Source: Thermosporothrix hazakensis | GTDB lineage: Bacteria; Chloroflexota; Ktedonobacteria; Ktedonobacterales; Ktedonobacteraceae | Length of the DNA stretch: 64,000 nucleotides | NCBI RefSeq assembly: GCF_003253565.1 | Contig: NZ_QKUF01000027.1 | Location: forward strand, 1 to 64,000 | Reading direction: 5' to 3' | Shown: positions 1 through 9,511 of the stretch, piece by piece | Numbering within the stretch: position 1 is the first letter of the stretch | Layout of the letters: every line of letters begins with the position of its first letter | Made by a program: the position numbers and the translations under genes | Notes under the pieces: generated by a model | What the model was told of the DNA's origin: nothing | The model's input: the letters and a program-made list of their open reading frames with translations, nothing else | Databases searched by the model: none

Positions 1-174
1 GTGACCGGGTCCATCCAGCTGCCGGAAGGGGTAGAGATGGTGATGCCTGGTGACAACATCGAGATGACGGTGGAGCTGATAAACGGTATCGCAATGGAAG
101 AGGGCGTGAAGTTCGCCATCCGCGAAGGTGGACGCACCGTCGGTGCTGGCTACTGCACCCAGGTTATCGAATAG
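1..174 (+). CDS. tuf: Elongation factor Tu, C-terminal fragment (partial)
   Basis: The window opens inside this gene; 57 codons in frame 1 end at TAG 172-174. The peptide has the domain-III EF-Tu ending: [34 protein letters not shown]-Tu delivers aminoacyl-tRNA to the ribosome in a GTP-dependent way. Two small departures from the usual ending are visible: NGIAMEEG where NPIAMEEG is common, and GYCTQVIE at the terminus. The str-operon position just upstream of rpsJ is the canonical bacterial arrangement. The N-terminal GTPase domain lies outside the window. Confidence 0.97.
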   Translation: MTGSIQLPEGVEMVMPGDNIEMTVELINGIAMEEGVKFAIREGGRTVGAGYCTQVIE

Positions 175-192
175 GTTTCTTGCAGATAAATC

Positions 193-220
193 AGGAGAGG
201 CTGTCACAATAGCCTCTCCT
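193..220 (+). other. Perfect 10-bp stem-loop between tuf and rpsJ
   Basis: Arms 193-202 and 211-220 are exact reverse complements around an 8-nt loop. No U-run follows (CCCCTG comes next), so it is not a standard intrinsic terminator. It could be an RNA-processing or stability element, or a pause or attenuation hairpin separating tuf from the S10 genes. Confidence 0.6.
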
Positions 221-252
221 CCCCTGTGAGAGACCATTTCCAGGAGAAAGAA

Positions 253-570
253 ATGGCAACGGGAACAAAACAGCGAATTCGCATTCGCCTCAAGGCGTTT
301 GATCACCGCATTCTCGATCAGTCGGCAATGCAAATTGTGGATACCGCACAGCGAACCGGCGCTCGGGTCTCTGGACCAGTGCCTCTGCCCACGAAAATTA
401 ACAAGTATACGGTGATGCGCTCCACCTTTATTGATAAGGATGCTCGCGATCAGTTCGAGATTCGCACGCACAAACGCCTGATTGATATTGTGGATCACAC
501 AAACAAGACTGTCGAAGCCCTGACTCATTTAAATCTGCCCGCAGGCGTAGACATCGAGATCAAGCTGTAG
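253..570 (+). CDS. rpsJ: Small ribosomal subunit protein uS10
   Basis: The 105-residue S10 protein of the 30S head (it also serves as NusE in antitermination complexes). The sequence [18 protein letters not shown] and the core [17 protein letters not shown] are diagnostic. An in-frame GTG exists at 226, but ATG 253 is chosen because AGGAG lies 7-11 nt upstream (242-246) and the product then begins [13 protein letters not shown] as in homologs. First gene of the S10 cluster; a 234-nt gap precedes rplC. Confidence 0.97.
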   Translation: MATGTKQRIRIRLKAFDHRILDQSAMQIVDTAQRTGARVSGPVPLPTKINKYTVMRSTFIDKDARDQFEIRTHKRLIDIVDHTNKTVEALTHLNLPAGVDIEIKL

Positions 571-804
571 GAAACAAAAACCTGACGGCTGTAGTGACCG
601 AAAGTACACGAAGCGAGTAACCGGGCCTGAATTTCTGAGAAGAAACCAGTGCTCAGGGCATTATTGTGTTTTTTCGATGCCACGGCTCGGTGAAAGTGGC
701 GACGATACAATGCGGGTCCCTACAGATGAGTAATGGCATTCAGGATCATGTGTCCATCTACAATTGAGCATGAGCGCTGAATGTATAGGATGAGGTAAAA
801 GAGT
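571..804 (+). other. Structured rpsJ-rplC intercistronic region
   Basis: 234 nt without a credible ORF inside an operon whose genes normally abut. A hairpin is visible at 674-704: TCG/CGA (674-676/702-704), a 2x2 internal loop, then GCCAC/GTGGC (679-683/696-700). A second, weaker pairing joins CCTGA and TCAGG around 625-660. No convincing promoter was found. It might be a regulatory leader for rplC-rplD, since L4 autoregulates S10 operons in some bacteria, but no known motif was recognised. Confidence 0.45.
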
Positions 805-1602
805 ATGTTAAATGCGTTGTTGGGCAGGAAGGTCGGCATGACCCAGGTGTTTGGACCGAACGGATCAGTCATCCCGGTGACGGTTATTGAAGTCGGCCCC
901 TGCGTCGTCACCCAGATCAAGAAGGCTGACCGCGATGGCTATGATGCGGTCCAGATTGGTTTTGAGCAGGTCACAACGAAGAATGTTACACGGCCTGTTC
1001 TGGGACATCTCGGACACAGCCTGCCACTACTGAAGGCACAGCGAAAGCAGTTACAGGCTTATCAGCAAGAGCAGAAGGCCAACACTGAGAAGAGCGAAGA
1101 GGGCGAGGAGAAACTGAGCAAGCAGATGCGCAAACTGCTCAAGATTTCTGAGAATCGCCAGCGCCGCCCGGGACCGGAACTCGGCCCGTTCCGTGTACTG
1201 CGTGAGGTACATCTGCAAGAAGGCATTACCCCGGAGCAAGTGGAACTGGGGACAGTGTTTGATGCCAGCATCTTCAATGATGGCGAAGTTGTGGATATCG
1301 TGGGAACGTCCAAAGGTAAGGGCTTCCAGGGTGTCGTGAAGCGCCACGGTTTCGGTGGTGGTCCCCGCACTCATGGTCAGTCTGACCGCTGGAGAGCTCC
1401 TGGTTCAATTGGCTCTGGAACTACTCCGGGTCGTGTACTCAAAGGCACGCGTATGGCTGGTCGAATGGGAAATGCACGCGTGACCGCGAAGAAATTGCAA
1501 GTCATACAGTCTGATCCTGAGCGTAACCTGCTGGTGGTAAAAGGTTCTGTGCCTGGTGCCAATGGCGGCTTGCTCATGATTAAGAAGCATGTGATGAGGT
1601 AA
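805..1602 (+). CDS. rplC: Large ribosomal subunit protein uL3, with internal insertion
   Basis: L3 (265 aa) is an early 23S-binding protein whose long loop approaches the peptidyl-transferase centre. The N-terminal [11 protein letters not shown] and the C-terminal [16 protein letters not shown] motifs are intact. Bacterial L3 is usually about 205-215 aa. The excess here is a hydrophilic Gln/Lys/Glu-rich segment at residues about 70-122 (rich in [10 protein letters not shown] and [10 protein letters not shown] patterns), placed between the first beta-barrel half and [13 protein letters not shown]. The reading frame is unbroken, so this is an insertion and not a frameshift artefact. It may form a coiled-coil projection at the ribosome surface. 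Confidence 0.96.
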   Translation: MLNALLGRKVGMTQVFGPNGSVIPVTVIEVGPCVVTQIKKADRDGYDAVQIGFEQVTTKNVTRPVLGHLGHSLPLLKAQRKQLQAYQQEQKANTEKSEEGEEKLSKQMRKLLKISENRQRRPGPELGPFRVLREVHLQEGITPEQVELGTVFDASIFNDGEVVDIVGTSKGKGFQGVVKRHGFGGGPRTHGQSDRWRAPGSIGSGTTPGRVLKGTRMAGRMGNARVTAKKLQVIQSDPERNLLVVKGSVPGANGGLLMIKKHVMR

Positions 1603-1607
1603 CCGAC

Positions 1608-2309
1608 ATGCCTTCGACAACAGTGTATAATCTGGCCGGAGAGGCCGTAGATAAGCTCGAACTGAGCGAGCAGGTTTTCGGAATTACTCCGAATATGGCT
1701 GTATTGCATCAGGTAGTGACGGCACAGCTCGTCAACCGCCGTCAGGGAACAGCCTCGACCAAGACGCGCGCAGAGGTTTCGGGTGGTAATAAGAAACCGT
1801 ATCGGCAAAAAGGGACGGGCCGCGCTCGCCAGGGTAGCACCCGCGCACCGCAGTTCCGTGGTGGCGGCACCGTGTTCGGACCGAAGCCGCATCCCTATCA
1901 TCAGGATGTGCCCAAGAAGATGCGCCGTCTGGCTATTCGTTCGGTATTATCTGATAAGCTGGCGAATGAGAATCTGATCATTGTCAACGATTTGAGCCTT
2001 GAGCAGCCGCGCACCAAAGATATGCTCGCCATTCTGGAGAAACTCCCAACGAGCGAGGGCAAGCGCGTGCTGATGATGCTGCCTCAGCGTGACGAAAACG
2101 TTGTTCTGTCGGCGCGTAACATTCCTACGGCGAAAGTGCAGCATGTTTCCTCGATCAACGTCGTGGAACTGCTCAAGCATGATTTTGTGGTCATGCCGAT
2201 TAAAACCGTGAAATGGATTGAACTGGTCTTTGGCGAAGGTCTGAGCGCCGAGGAAGCCAGCAAAAAGATCGCTGAAGAGACTCCGGTTGAGTCTGGTAGC
2301 GAAGCGTAG
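1608..2309 (+). CDS. rplD: Large ribosomal subunit protein uL4
   Basis: L4 (233 aa) lines the exit tunnel with an extended loop. The conserved loop is present ([18 protein letters not shown], then [16 protein letters not shown]). It starts 5 nt after the rplC stop. The C-terminus carries about 20 extra acidic residues ([20 protein letters not shown]) beyond the usual fold, one of several terminal extensions in this cluster. Confidence 0.97.
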   Translation: MPSTTVYNLAGEAVDKLELSEQVFGITPNMAVLHQVVTAQLVNRRQGTASTKTRAEVSGGNKKPYRQKGTGRARQGSTRAPQFRGGGTVFGPKPHPYHQDVPKKMRRLAIRSVLSDKLANENLIIVNDLSLEQPRTKDMLAILEKLPTSEGKRVLMMLPQRDENVVLSARNIPTAKVQHVSSINVVELLKHDFVVMPIKTVKWIELVFGEGLSAEEASKKIAEETPVESGSEA

Positions 2310-2323
2310 CGAGGAGGGAAACT

Positions 2324-2620
2324 GTGGAAATCACAGAAGTGCTGCGCCGCGGAATTGTCACCGAGAAGACGGTGAAGCAGCAAGAGCAGAACAAATATAC
2401 GTTTGAAGTGGCACTGAAAGCTACGAAAGTGGACGTTCGTCGTGCTATTGAGACGCTCTTTAATGTGAAGGTTGAGAAAGTCAACATCATGCGCATGCCT
2501 GGTAAGGCTCGCCTGCTCCGCAGAAGAGGGGCGTACCCTCGACCGATTGAGGCGCGCGAGTGGAAAAAGGCGATTGTCACCCTGAGCGAAGGACAGACAA
2601 TCGACGCATTGAAGGCGTAA
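2324..2620 (+). CDS. rplW: Large ribosomal subunit protein uL23
   Basis: L23 (98 aa) sits at the exit-tunnel rim and docks trigger factor and SRP. EVLRRGIVTEKTV and the KVEKVNIMRMPGKARLLRR loop identify it. The start is GTG 2324 with GAGGAGGG just upstream. Normal length, with no insertion, in contrast to several neighbours. Confidence 0.96.
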   Translation: MEITEVLRRGIVTEKTVKQQEQNKYTFEVALKATKVDVRRAIETLFNVKVEKVNIMRMPGKARLLRRRGAYPRPIEAREWKKAIVTLSEGQTIDALKA

Positions 2621-2632
2621 GGGATAGAGAAG

Positions 2633-3469
2633 ATGCCAGTTAAACAGTATCGACCAACGTCTCCCGGGCGTCGTGGCATGTCTGTCTCGACCTTCGAGGA
2701 GATCACAAAGACAAAGCCAGAGAAGTCACTGACCGTTAAGCTGAAAAAGCACTCTGGCCGCAATAATCAGGGTAAGATTACGACGCGACATCGTGGCGGT
2801 GGGGCAAAGCGTGCCTATCGTCTGATTGATTTTAAGCGCAATAAGTTGGGCGTTCCTGCTCGCGTCGCAGCGATCGAATACGATCCGAACCGCACAGCCA
2901 ATATCGCGCTGCTGCATTATCTGGACGGTGAAAAGCGCTATATTTTAGCGCCCGTTGGTTTGAAGGTTGGCGACCAGGTGATGGCCGGCCCTGAGGCCGA
3001 GATTCGCCCTGGCAATGCGCTGCCGTTAAAGAATATTCCGACCGGTACGACTCTTCATAATATTGAGCTGGAAATTGGCCGGGGCGGTCAGCTTGGCCGC
3101 AGTGCCGGTAGCGCCATCCAGCTTATGGCGAAAGAGGGAAATTACGCGCTTCTGCGTCTGCCCTCTGGTGAGCAGCGATATGTTCATATCCAGTGTATGG
3201 CAACCGTCGGCCAGGTAGGAAATGTGGATCATGAGAACCTGACGATTGGTAAAGCCGGTCGAGCCCGCCACATGGGCCGCCGCCCGACCGTTCGAGGCTC
3301 GGTGATGAACCCGCGGGACCATCCTCATGGTGGTGGTGAGGGTCGTGCACCGATTGGTGGTAAGCCTCAGACGAAGTGGGGCAAACCTGCGCTGGGCTTC
3401 AAGACTCGTAGGAACAAACGCACTGATCGCTTCATTGTTCGCCGTCGCAATGCGGGCAGGAGGAAGTAA
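2633..3469 (+). CDS. rplB: Large ribosomal subunit protein uL2
   Basis: L2 (278 aa), required for subunit association and peptidyl transfer. It has the usual architecture: N-terminal RNA-binding region with [16 protein letters not shown], then the highly conserved C-terminal [13 protein letters not shown] motif containing the invariant histidine, then a basic tail ([19 protein letters not shown]). Length and sequence are ordinary. Confidence 0.97.
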   Translation: MPVKQYRPTSPGRRGMSVSTFEEITKTKPEKSLTVKLKKHSGRNNQGKITTRHRGGGAKRAYRLIDFKRNKLGVPARVAAIEYDPNRTANIALLHYLDGEKRYILAPVGLKVGDQVMAGPEAEIRPGNALPLKNIPTGTTLHNIELEIGRGGQLGRSAGSAIQLMAKEGNYALLRLPSGEQRYVHIQCMATVGQVGNVDHENLTIGKAGRARHMGRRPTVRGSVMNPRDHPHGGGEGRAPIGGKPQTKWGKPALGFKTRRNKRTDRFIVRRRNAGRRK

Positions 3470-3473
3470 GTAA

Positions 3474-3761
3474 ATGTCGCGCTCAAGAAAAAAGGGACCG
3501 TACATACACGAATCGCTCAGGAAAAAGGTTCTTGCGCTCAGACGCAGCGGCGAGAGACGCGTAATTAAAACCTGGTCTCGCGCTTCCATGATTTTTCCTG
3601 AAATGGTCGGAATGACTATTGCTGTACATAATGGAAAGACTCATGTGCCGGTTTATGTAACCGAGAATATGGTGGGTCATAAGTTAGGAGAATTTGCCCC
3701 CACAAGGCATTTCCGTGGTCATGCGGGTGGCAAGAATGAAAAGACCACTTCGGTGAGGTAG
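3474..3761 (+). CDS. rpsS: Small ribosomal subunit protein uS19
   Basis: S19 (95 aa) of the 30S head, near the A-site finger contact. [15 protein letters not shown] and [16 protein letters not shown] are diagnostic. It starts 4 nt after the rplB stop, consistent with tight coupling. Confidence 0.97.
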   Translation: MSRSRKKGPYIHESLRKKVLALRRSGERRVIKTWSRASMIFPEMVGMTIAVHNGKTHVPVYVTENMVGHKLGEFAPTRHFRGHAGGKNEKTTSVR

Positions 3762-3763
3762 AG

Positions 3764-4114
3764 ATGCAAGTCAGAGCTATTGCTAGAGATCTCGGCATAT
3801 CGCCGCGCAAAATGCGTCTGGTTACAAACGCGGTGAAAGGGCTTCGCGTGAATGAGGCTCTGGCTGTTCTTCAGTTCTTGCCCAACGCAGGTGCGGAGCC
3901 TGTACGGAAGGTGGTAGCCTCAGCAGCGGCAAACGCGGAGAACAACTACAATCTGAATCCAGATGACCTGTACATTTTGAATATTGTGGCGGATGACTCA
4001 TTCCGCATTAAGCGTGTGAAGCCACGTTCACATGGCCGAGCAGCCCGCATGCTGCGCCGTTTCTGCCATGTGACGGTCATCGTCTCGGACGACCCGGCGG
4101 ACGCAGGCCGCTAA
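3764..4114 (+). CDS. rplV: Large ribosomal subunit protein uL22
   Basis: L22 (116 aa), whose beta-hairpin lines the nascent-chain tunnel. The N-terminal AIARDLGISPRKMRLV and the hairpin sequence KRVKPRSHGRAARMLRR are clear. It starts 2 nt after the rpsS stop. No insertion is seen in the macrolide-relevant hairpin. Confidence 0.97.
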   Translation: MQVRAIARDLGISPRKMRLVTNAVKGLRVNEALAVLQFLPNAGAEPVRKVVASAAANAENNYNLNPDDLYILNIVADDSFRIKRVKPRSHGRAARMLRRFCHVTVIVSDDPADAGR

Positions 4115-4131
4115 GTTAGAGGAGGATACTC

Positions 4132-5136
4132 TTGGGACAGAAGGTACACCCCATAGGGTTCAGGCTCGGCGTCGTAAAAGGCTGGCAGTCCCGCTGGTAT
4201 GCCGAGCGGAATTATAAAGACGTTCTAGCGGAAGACTTTGCTATCCGCAACATTATCAGTAAAGAGCTTTCCGGTGCCTCCGGGGCTCGTGTTGACGCTG
4301 CGATCTCTCGTGTAGAGATCGAGCGTGCAGCACCAAAGCAAGTGCTGGTGAAGATCAATACCGCGAAACCCGGTATCGTGATCGGGCGCAGCGGCGAAAA
4401 GGTCGAACACCTGAAGCGCTTGCTTGAGGCGAAGACGCAGAAACGCGTCCGCATTGAGATCATCGAGATCCGACAGCCTGAGCTTGATGCATATCTGGTA
4501 GCACGCACCATCGCTGATCAGCTTGAGAAGCGCGTGGCCTTCCGGCGTGCTATGAAACAGGCTGTTCAGAAATCCATGCGTGCCGGCGCAAAAGGCATTA
4601 AGGTCATTGCTGGTGGCCGTCTGGGTGGCGCGGAAATCGCCCGCACAGAAAAGGAAGTAGAGGGCAGTGTTCCTCTGCATACCCTGCGTGCTGACATCGA
4701 CTATGGTCTTGCCGAAGCGCATACGACATTTGGTGTTATCGGTGTGAAAGTCTGGATCTATCGCGGGGACATCCTCTCCAGCAAGCGCCGTGAGGCCCTC
4801 ACTGCTGGTGCAGGCGTTGCTCAACCTTCCGCCCCGCGCGAGACTGGCGAACGCCGTCCAGAACGCCGCAGAGGCGAGGGCGGCACACGTGGTCAGCGTC
4901 CTCAGGGAGACCGAACACGTGGTGGTGAGCGCCCCCAGGGCCGTCGTGCACCTGGCGAGCGAGGGCCACGTCAGCAGGGTGAGAGATCCCGTCCGCCGAG
5001 AGCACCTCGCGGTCCACGCCCACAGGGGGAGAGACAGCCGCGGGCAGCACAGCCTTCCGAAGTGCAGCAGCCTCAGGCACAGACACCACCTCCTGCTGAG
5101 CCGAAAACACAGTCCGAAGGCACGCAGAGCGAGTAG
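4132..5136 (+). CDS. rpsC: Small ribosomal subunit protein uS3, with Arg/Gly/Pro-rich tail
   Basis: S3 (334 aa) forms part of the mRNA entry tunnel. The TTG start at 4132 follows GAGGAGG, and the product begins (M)[13 protein letters not shown]. The KH domain is visible ([20 protein letters not shown]), followed by the C-terminal half ending near VWIYRGDI. Bacterial S3 is usually about 210-240 aa. Here roughly 100 residues (about 225-334) of RGG-like and Pro/Gln-rich repeats follow ([29 protein letters not shown]). The tail is basic and probably disordered, placed near the mRNA entry site. Confidence 0.96.
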   Translation: MGQKVHPIGFRLGVVKGWQSRWYAERNYKDVLAEDFAIRNIISKELSGASGARVDAAISRVEIERAAPKQVLVKINTAKPGIVIGRSGEKVEHLKRLLEAKTQKRVRIEIIEIRQPELDAYLVARTIADQLEKRVAFRRAMKQAVQKSMRAGAKGIKVIAGGRLGGAEIARTEKEVEGSVPLHTLRADIDYGLAEAHTTFGVIGVKVWIYRGDILSSKRREALTAGAGVAQPSAPRETGERRPERRRGEGGTRGQRPQGDRTRGGERPQGRRAPGERGPRQQGERSRPPRAPRGPRPQGERQPRAAQPSEVQQPQAQTPPPAEPKTQSEGTQSE

Positions 5137-5150
5137 AGGAGAGCGAAGCC

Positions 5151-5582
5151 ATGTTACTGGCACCATCGAGAACTAAGTATCGTCGTCAGCATCGTGGTCG
5201 CATGAAAGGGGTTGCCACTCGTGGTGCAACCCTTGCCTTTGGCGACTTCGGTTTGCAGGCGCTTGAACCTTGCTGGCTGGAAGCCCGCCAGATTGAGGCC
5301 GCTCGTATCGCGCTTACCCGTTATATGAAGCGCGGCGGTAAAGTCTGGATCCGGGTATTCCCTGATAAGCCAATCACCGCCAAACCTGCTGAAACCCGCA
5401 TGGGTAGCGGTAAAGGCGCTGTCGATCACTGGGTTTCCGTTGTTAAACCCGGGCGCGTTATCTTCGAGATCGCAGGTGTGAGCGAGGAAATCGCGAAAGA
5501 GGCCTGCCGTCTTGCCAGCCACAAGCTTCCGATCAAAACACGCTTTATCACACGAGGGGAGGCGGAGAGTGTCGAAGCTTAG
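5151..5582 (+). CDS. rplP: Large ribosomal subunit protein uL16
   Basis: L16 (143 aa), which contacts A- and P-site tRNAs. [20 protein letters not shown] and the [19 protein letters not shown] segment are characteristic. Its 3' end overlaps rpmC by 14 bp. Confidence 0.97.
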   Translation: MLLAPSRTKYRRQHRGRMKGVATRGATLAFGDFGLQALEPCWLEARQIEAARIALTRYMKRGGKVWIRVFPDKPITAKPAETRMGSGKGAVDHWVSVVKPGRVIFEIAGVSEEIAKEACRLASHKLPIKTRFITRGEAESVEA

Positions 5583-5775
5583 CGAACGCAAAAAGCAGAT
5601 CAGCGAAATGAATATCGCTGAGGCGCAAAAGGAACTCAAAGAGGCACGGCAGAAGCTGTTCAATCTCCGCTTACAACAACAGCGTGGAGAAGTGAAAAAT
5701 ACTCGTGTTTTTGCGCAAACCCGGAAAGATATCGCACGCCTGTTGCATCGTCTATCGATGTTGGAGAAAGAATAA
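5569..5775 (+). CDS. rpmC: Large ribosomal subunit protein uL29
   Basis: L29 (68 aa), a small helical protein at the tunnel exit. GTG 5569 is chosen over an earlier in-frame start at 5512 because the product then reads (M)[14 protein letters not shown], normal L29 length, and GGGGAGG lies upstream. It overlaps the end of rplP, and its TAA stop shares a base with the rpsQ ATG, indicating translational coupling across all three genes. Confidence 0.93.
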   Translation: MSKLSERKKQISEMNIAEAQKELKEARQKLFNLRLQQQRGEVKNTRVFAQTRKDIARLLHRLSMLEKE

Positions 5776-6122
5776 TGACGCAGCAAGTCGCAAACACCAC
5801 GCCTGTCTCTACGCGCCGTGTGCAGAAGGTCGGGCGTGTGGTCAGCAATAAGATGGACAAGACGATTGTCGTCGAAGTCGAATCCCTGAAAAAACATCGC
5901 ATCTATAAGCGAAGATATAAACAGACCAAGAAGTTTTATGCGCACGATGAGAATAACGCCTGTCAGCCTGGCGACCTCGTTCGCATCGAAGAGAGCCGCC
6001 CGCTGAGCAAAACCAAGCGCTGGATGCTGGTTGAAATCCTTCAGCGTGGTTCTGGCATTGTACCCGTCGAAGAGGTTCTGGCCGAAGATGAAGCTGAGCA
6101 GTCGGCGGAGGGAGAAGAGTAA
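5775..6122 (+). CDS. rpsQ: Small ribosomal subunit protein uS17
   Basis: S17 (115 aa), an early 16S-binding OB-fold protein. The core [17 protein letters not shown] and [18 protein letters not shown] are typical. About 17 extra residues precede the core and an acidic tail ([12 protein letters not shown]) follows it, so it is about 30 residues longer than usual. Confidence 0.96.
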   Translation: MTQQVANTTPVSTRRVQKVGRVVSNKMDKTIVVEVESLKKHRIYKRRYKQTKKFYAHDENNACQPGDLVRIEESRPLSKTKRWMLVEILQRGSGIVPVEEVLAEDEAEQSAEGEE

Positions 6123-6491
6123 ATGATCCAGCCACAGACACGCTTGAAGGTGGCCGACAATACCGGAGCTAAAGAAATTATGTGCATCCGGGTGATGAGC
6201 GGCTCTGCAAAGAAGTATGCAGAAGTGGGCGACATTATTAAGGCCTCTGTAAAAGTAGCAACACCAAACGGACAGGTGAAAAAGGGTGATGTGGTCAACG
6301 CGGTGGTTGTACGCGTCGCAAAAGAATATGCCCGTAAAGATGGGTCGCATATTCGCTTTGACGAGAATGCAGCCGTCATTCTGGCTCCTGGTAACAACCC
6401 GCGTGGTACCCGTATCTTTGGCCCCGTCGCTCGCGAACTACGTGAGAAGAACTTTATGCGTTTGGTTTCGCTTGCACCTGAAGTGCTGTAG
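6123..6491 (+). CDS. rplN: Large ribosomal subunit protein uL14
   Basis: L14 (122 aa), which contributes to intersubunit bridges. [19 protein letters not shown] and the ending [22 protein letters not shown] are classical. The ATG begins directly after the rpsQ stop. Length is canonical. Confidence 0.97.
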   Translation: MIQPQTRLKVADNTGAKEIMCIRVMSGSAKKYAEVGDIIKASVKVATPNGQVKKGDVVNAVVVRVAKEYARKDGSHIRFDENAAVILAPGNNPRGTRIFGPVARELREKNFMRLVSLAPEVL

Positions 6492-6502
6492 CGAGGGAAG
6501 AA

Positions 6503-6892
6503 ATGGCAGTAAAGCAGAAAATCAAAAAACCCTTGCACCTTGCAAAGTTGCGCATTAAGAAGGGCGACACCGTCCTGATTCTGGCCGGCAAGGATAAGGG
6601 GAAAGAGGGAACAGTTTCGCGGGCTATCCCTCAGATGAATAAGGTCATTGTTGAAGGCCTTAATACCGTCAAGAAACATGTGAAGCCGCGAGGACAGACA
6701 CAGCAGGGCGGCATCATTGAGAAGGCGATGCCCATTCATGTCTCGAACGTGATGCTCAAGTGCACTGAGTGCAATACCCCCACCCGTGTGGGCATTGAGC
6801 GTCGCGAGATGGGACAGGATAAGAAAATGCGCCCGGTGCGCGTCTGCAAAAAGTGTGGTAAAGTTATTCAGGATCGGACGAGGAGTAGTTAA
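6503..6892 (+). CDS. rplX: Large ribosomal subunit protein uL24, zinc-type C-terminus
   Basis: L24 (129 aa), an assembly initiator at the tunnel exit. The KOW motif is visible ([19 protein letters not shown]). The C-terminal part carries two Cys pairs, KCTEC and CKKCGK, consistent with a zinc ribbon as in C+ L24 variants. It belongs with the other zinc-type paralogs in this window (S14, S4, L36, S18). Confidence 0.95.
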   Translation: MAVKQKIKKPLHLAKLRIKKGDTVLILAGKDKGKEGTVSRAIPQMNKVIVEGLNTVKKHVKPRGQTQQGGIIEKAMPIHVSNVMLKCTECNTPTRVGIERREMGQDKKMRPVRVCKKCGKVIQDRTRSS

Positions 6893-6897
6893 ACGTC

Positions 6898-7443
6898 ATG
6901 GCAGCACGCTTGAAAGAAAAGTATCGCCAGGAGGTTGTGCCAGCCCTGCAACAGGAGTTTAACTACAAAAATCCGATGCAGGTCCCTGCCGTCAATAAAG
7001 TTGTTATCAATATCGGCATGGGCGAGGCAATCCAGAACGCGAAGGCGATGGATGCCGCTGTCTCTGACCTGGCTGTTATCACCGGGCAGCGTCCCGTGAT
7101 CACGCGGGCAAAACGCTCGGTCGCTTCCTTCAAATTGCGTGAGGGGATGCCGATCGGGTGCATGGTGACCCTGCGTGGTGAGCGGATGTATTACTTCCTG
7201 GATAAACTGATGAATGTTGCGCTGCCCCGCTTGCGCGACTTCCAGGGTGTTTCGCCAGAGGCTTTTGATGGCCGCGGAAACTATACGCTTGGTCTGAAGG
7301 AGCAGCTGGTCTTCCCGGAAATCGACTACGATAAGGTCGACAAACTCCGCGGTATGGAGATTACTATTGTAACAACGGCCTCTTCTGATGAAGAGGGCCG
7401 ACGGCTGCTCTCTTTGATGGGCATGCCCTTTAAGAAGCGATAA
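6898..7443 (+). CDS. rplE: Large ribosomal subunit protein uL5
   Basis: L5 (181 aa) binds 5S rRNA in the central protuberance. The sequences [37 protein letters not shown] and [18 protein letters not shown] are diagnostic. Normal length. Confidence 0.97.
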   Translation: MAARLKEKYRQEVVPALQQEFNYKNPMQVPAVNKVVINIGMGEAIQNAKAMDAAVSDLAVITGQRPVITRAKRSVASFKLREGMPIGCMVTLRGERMYYFLDKLMNVALPRLRDFQGVSPEAFDGRGNYTLGLKEQLVFPEIDYDKVDKLRGMEITIVTTASSDEEGRRLLSLMGMPFKKR

Positions 7444-7457
7444 TCTGGAGGGCGAAA

Positions 7458-7643
7458 ATGGCAAAAATTTCGATGATTATGAAGTCGCTCCGCAAGCCCA
7501 AATACAAGGTGCAGCAGCATAACCGCTGTCAGGTCTGCGGTCGACCCCGTGCATATATGCGTAAGTTCGGCTTGTGCCGCATCTGCTTCCGTGAGCGTGC
7601 GCTTCGCGGTGAGTTGCCCGGCGTCACGAAATCGAGCTGGTAG
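7458..7643 (+). CDS. rpsZ: Small ribosomal subunit protein uS14, type Z
   Basis: Short zinc-binding S14 (61 aa). The ligands are two CxxC pairs, CQVC and CRIC, 12 residues apart. The C-terminus [10 protein letters not shown] is typical. This is the C+ form; a longer C-minus rpsN may exist elsewhere but is not in this window. Confidence 0.97.
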   Translation: MAKISMIMKSLRKPKYKVQQHNRCQVCGRPRAYMRKFGLCRICFRERALRGELPGVTKSSW

Positions 7644-7667
7644 TCGCGATTTAGTGGAGGAGATTCC

Positions 7668-8063
7668 ATGAACATGACCGATCCCATTGCGGATATGCTT
7701 ACTCGTATTCGCAATGCGATAAGAGCACGGCACACTCGCGTACTGATTCCAGCGTCGAAAATGAAGCTGGCGCTTGCGCGTGTGCTCAAAGAAGAAGGCT
7801 ATATCAAAGATATCGAGATCTTGAAAGATAATCCGCAGGGCACGCTTCGTCTGACACTCAAGTATGTCGACAAGAAGCCGGTGCTGAACGAGCTCAAGCG
7901 CGTCAGCAAGCCGGGCCTGCGAGTGTACACCAAGCGTATGAATATCCCTCGGGTCCGCGGTGGTCTGGGGATTGCCGTTCTCTCGACGCCGCAAGGCCTG
8001 ATGACTGGCTCTAAAGCCTATAAGCAGGGTCTCGGTGGCGAGGTCATCTGCTACGTTTGGTAG
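7668..8063 (+). CDS. rpsH: Small ribosomal subunit protein uS8
   Basis: S8 (131 aa), a central 16S organiser and, in E. coli, the spc-operon autorepressor. [15 protein letters not shown] and the C-terminal GGEVICYVW are hallmarks. GGAGGAG precedes ATG 7668. Any S8 target site upstream of rplE was not recognised. Confidence 0.97.
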   Translation: MNMTDPIADMLTRIRNAIRARHTRVLIPASKMKLALARVLKEEGYIKDIEILKDNPQGTLRLTLKYVDKKPVLNELKRVSKPGLRVYTKRMNIPRVRGGLGIAVLSTPQGLMTGSKAYKQGLGGEVICYVW

Positions 8064-8076
8064 AGGGAGGTATTGT

Positions 8077-8652
8077 ATGTCTCGTATTGGACGGGCTCCA
8101 ATCCCAGTACCACCCGGTGTGCAGGTGAACTGGACCGAAGATAATGTTGTTTCGGTAAAAGGTCCGAAGGGAGAGCTTTCGCGCAAGATCGATCCGGCTC
8201 TGATTCTTAAGCTGGAAGATGGCAAGCTCATTGTCGATCGCCCTTCCGACAGCAAGGAGCATCGCTCAAAGCACGGCCTGTATCGCACGCTGATTAGCAA
8301 CATGGTAGTTGGCGTTACCACAGGCTTTAAGAAAGAACTGGAAATTCATGGCGTCGGCTATCGCGCGGTGAAGCAGGGAAATAACCTGGTGATCCTGGTC
8401 GGTTACTCTCATCCCGTTGAGGTGGAGCCCCCCGCTGGCATCACTCTGAATGTTGAGGGCACCGATCCCGGCACGAAGGCAACCCGCATCAGCGTGAGCG
8501 GTATTGATAAGCAGCTGGTTGGCGAACTGGCAGCCAGCATTCGCCGGATTCGCAAGCCTGAACCCTACAAAGGGAAGGGCATTCGCTATGCTGGCGAGAA
8601 GATCCGCATGAAGGCCGGTAAGGCCGGTAAAGTCGGCGGCAAGAAGAAGTAA
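8077..8652 (+). CDS. rplF: Large ribosomal subunit protein uL6
   Basis: L6 (191 aa), near the sarcin-ricin loop. The start ATG 8077 follows GGGAGG and gives [17 protein letters not shown]; an earlier in-frame start at 8035 inside rpsH is rejected. The C-terminus has the conserved [18 protein letters not shown] followed by a Lys-rich tail. Downstream, 229 nt of structured sequence interrupts the usual rplF-rplR junction. Confidence 0.96.
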   Translation: MSRIGRAPIPVPPGVQVNWTEDNVVSVKGPKGELSRKIDPALILKLEDGKLIVDRPSDSKEHRSKHGLYRTLISNMVVGVTTGFKKELEIHGVGYRAVKQGNNLVILVGYSHPVEVEPPAGITLNVEGTDPGTKATRISVSGIDKQLVGELAASIRRIRKPEPYKGKGIRYAGEKIRMKAGKAGKVGGKKK

Positions 8653-8671
8653 GCTCTTATCTTGAATATAT

Positions 8672-8799
8672 CCGGGGCGCACGGTACAGAGCGCGAGAAA
8701 GTCGCTGTTGTACGGCGCCCGGAGCCTGAAAAACTCTGTGGTTCTGTAGGCAAAGGGTGGTGTTGAGCAAAGAGAAACGTAGTGCCGACCACGTCTCTC
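8672..8799 (+). ncRNA. Two-hairpin structured element between rplF and rplR
   Basis: Hairpin 1 (8672-8722) has three stacked helices: CCGGG/CCCGG plus GCGC-type pairs after a bulge (72-80 with 15-22), GUACA/UGUAC (8684-8688/8709-8713) and AGCG/CGCU (8690-8693/8703-8706), about 17 pairs in total. Hairpin 2 (8772-8799) pairs GAGA-A-ACGU with ACGU-C-UCUC. The region has no ORF with coding character. It probably acts in the mRNA as a regulatory or processing element for rplR and downstream genes. No known RNA family was recognised. Confidence 0.5.
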
Positions 8800-8881
8800 A
8801 TGTCTGTTCCCACTACTCTGTGTTCTCTGAGAAAGAAAGGAGATGCGAGAGCTCGCACTTGCGAACTTTCGCACCTGAACT

Positions 8882-9457
8882 ATGATTAAGAAGTTTCATG
8901 CAAATCAGGCGCGGCTGCGGCGGCACCAGCGGATGAGACGCCATCTACAGGGCACTACGGCACGTCCACGCTTGAACGTTTTCCGCAGCGGAAAGCATAT
9001 CTATGCACAGCTGATCGATGATACTACGGGCCACACGCTGGTTTCGGCTTCGACAATTGAGGAGAGCCTGCGTGGCTTCCAGCCTGAACCCGCGGCCCCT
9101 GCCGCTCAGCCAGAGGTAGCGCAGCAAGAAGAGATTGTCGCTGTTGAGGAAGTGGCGGCAGAGGCAGCCACCAGCAAAAAGGCAGCGAAGAAAGCGGCAA
9201 AAGGCAAGCAGCAGCCCGCTGCTCCGACTGCTCTCCCTGCCGCCCAGAAAAAGCCGAAGAGAACTCCGGTCGAGATGCTGGCTCCAATCGCCAGTAACCG
9301 GAAGGTTGCTCTTGCACGTGAAGTTGGCAAGTTGCTGGCTCAGCGCGCACAGGAAAAAGGTGTGAAGCAGGTGGTTTTTGACCGTGGAGGCTATGCCTAT
9401 CATGGGCGAGTCGCAGCACTCGCTGAAGGCGCTCGTGAAGCGGGTCTGGATTTCTAA
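8882..9457 (+). CDS. rplR: Large ribosomal subunit protein uL18, with Ala/Pro/Lys insertion
   Basis: L18 (191 aa) binds 5S rRNA. The N-terminal half ([20 protein letters not shown]) and the C-terminal half ([41 protein letters not shown]) are both intact. The family is usually about 115-125 aa. Here about 70 residues (about 65-135) are inserted between TLVSAST and the helix beginning NRKVAL: first acidic ([16 protein letters not shown]), then basic ([17 protein letters not shown]). No close Shine-Dalgarno precedes ATG 8882; AAAGGAG lies about 40 nt upstream, next to an 11-codon ORF (8843-8878). Confidence 0.94.
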   Translation: MIKKFHANQARLRRHQRMRRHLQGTTARPRLNVFRSGKHIYAQLIDDTTGHTLVSASTIEESLRGFQPEPAAPAAQPEVAQQEEIVAVEEVAAEAATSKKAAKKAAKGKQQPAAPTALPAAQKKPKRTPVEMLAPIASNRKVALAREVGKLLAQRAQEKGVKQVVFDRGGYAYHGRVAALAEGAREAGLDF

Positions 9458-9511
9458 GGCCACGGAAAAGCCTTTTTGGAGGATGCCTTAACGAACAAGG
9501 CAAGGAGAAAT

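Noticed and set aside
4225-5166. 313-aa minus-strand ORF opposite rpsC
   Set aside because: Shadow of the GC-rich, repeat-like S3 coding strand; no start signal or family resemblance.
8686-8880. Minus-strand ORFs spanning the rplF-rplR gap as missing genes
   Set aside because: Low-complexity translations with no homologs recognised; RNA hairpins explain the region better.
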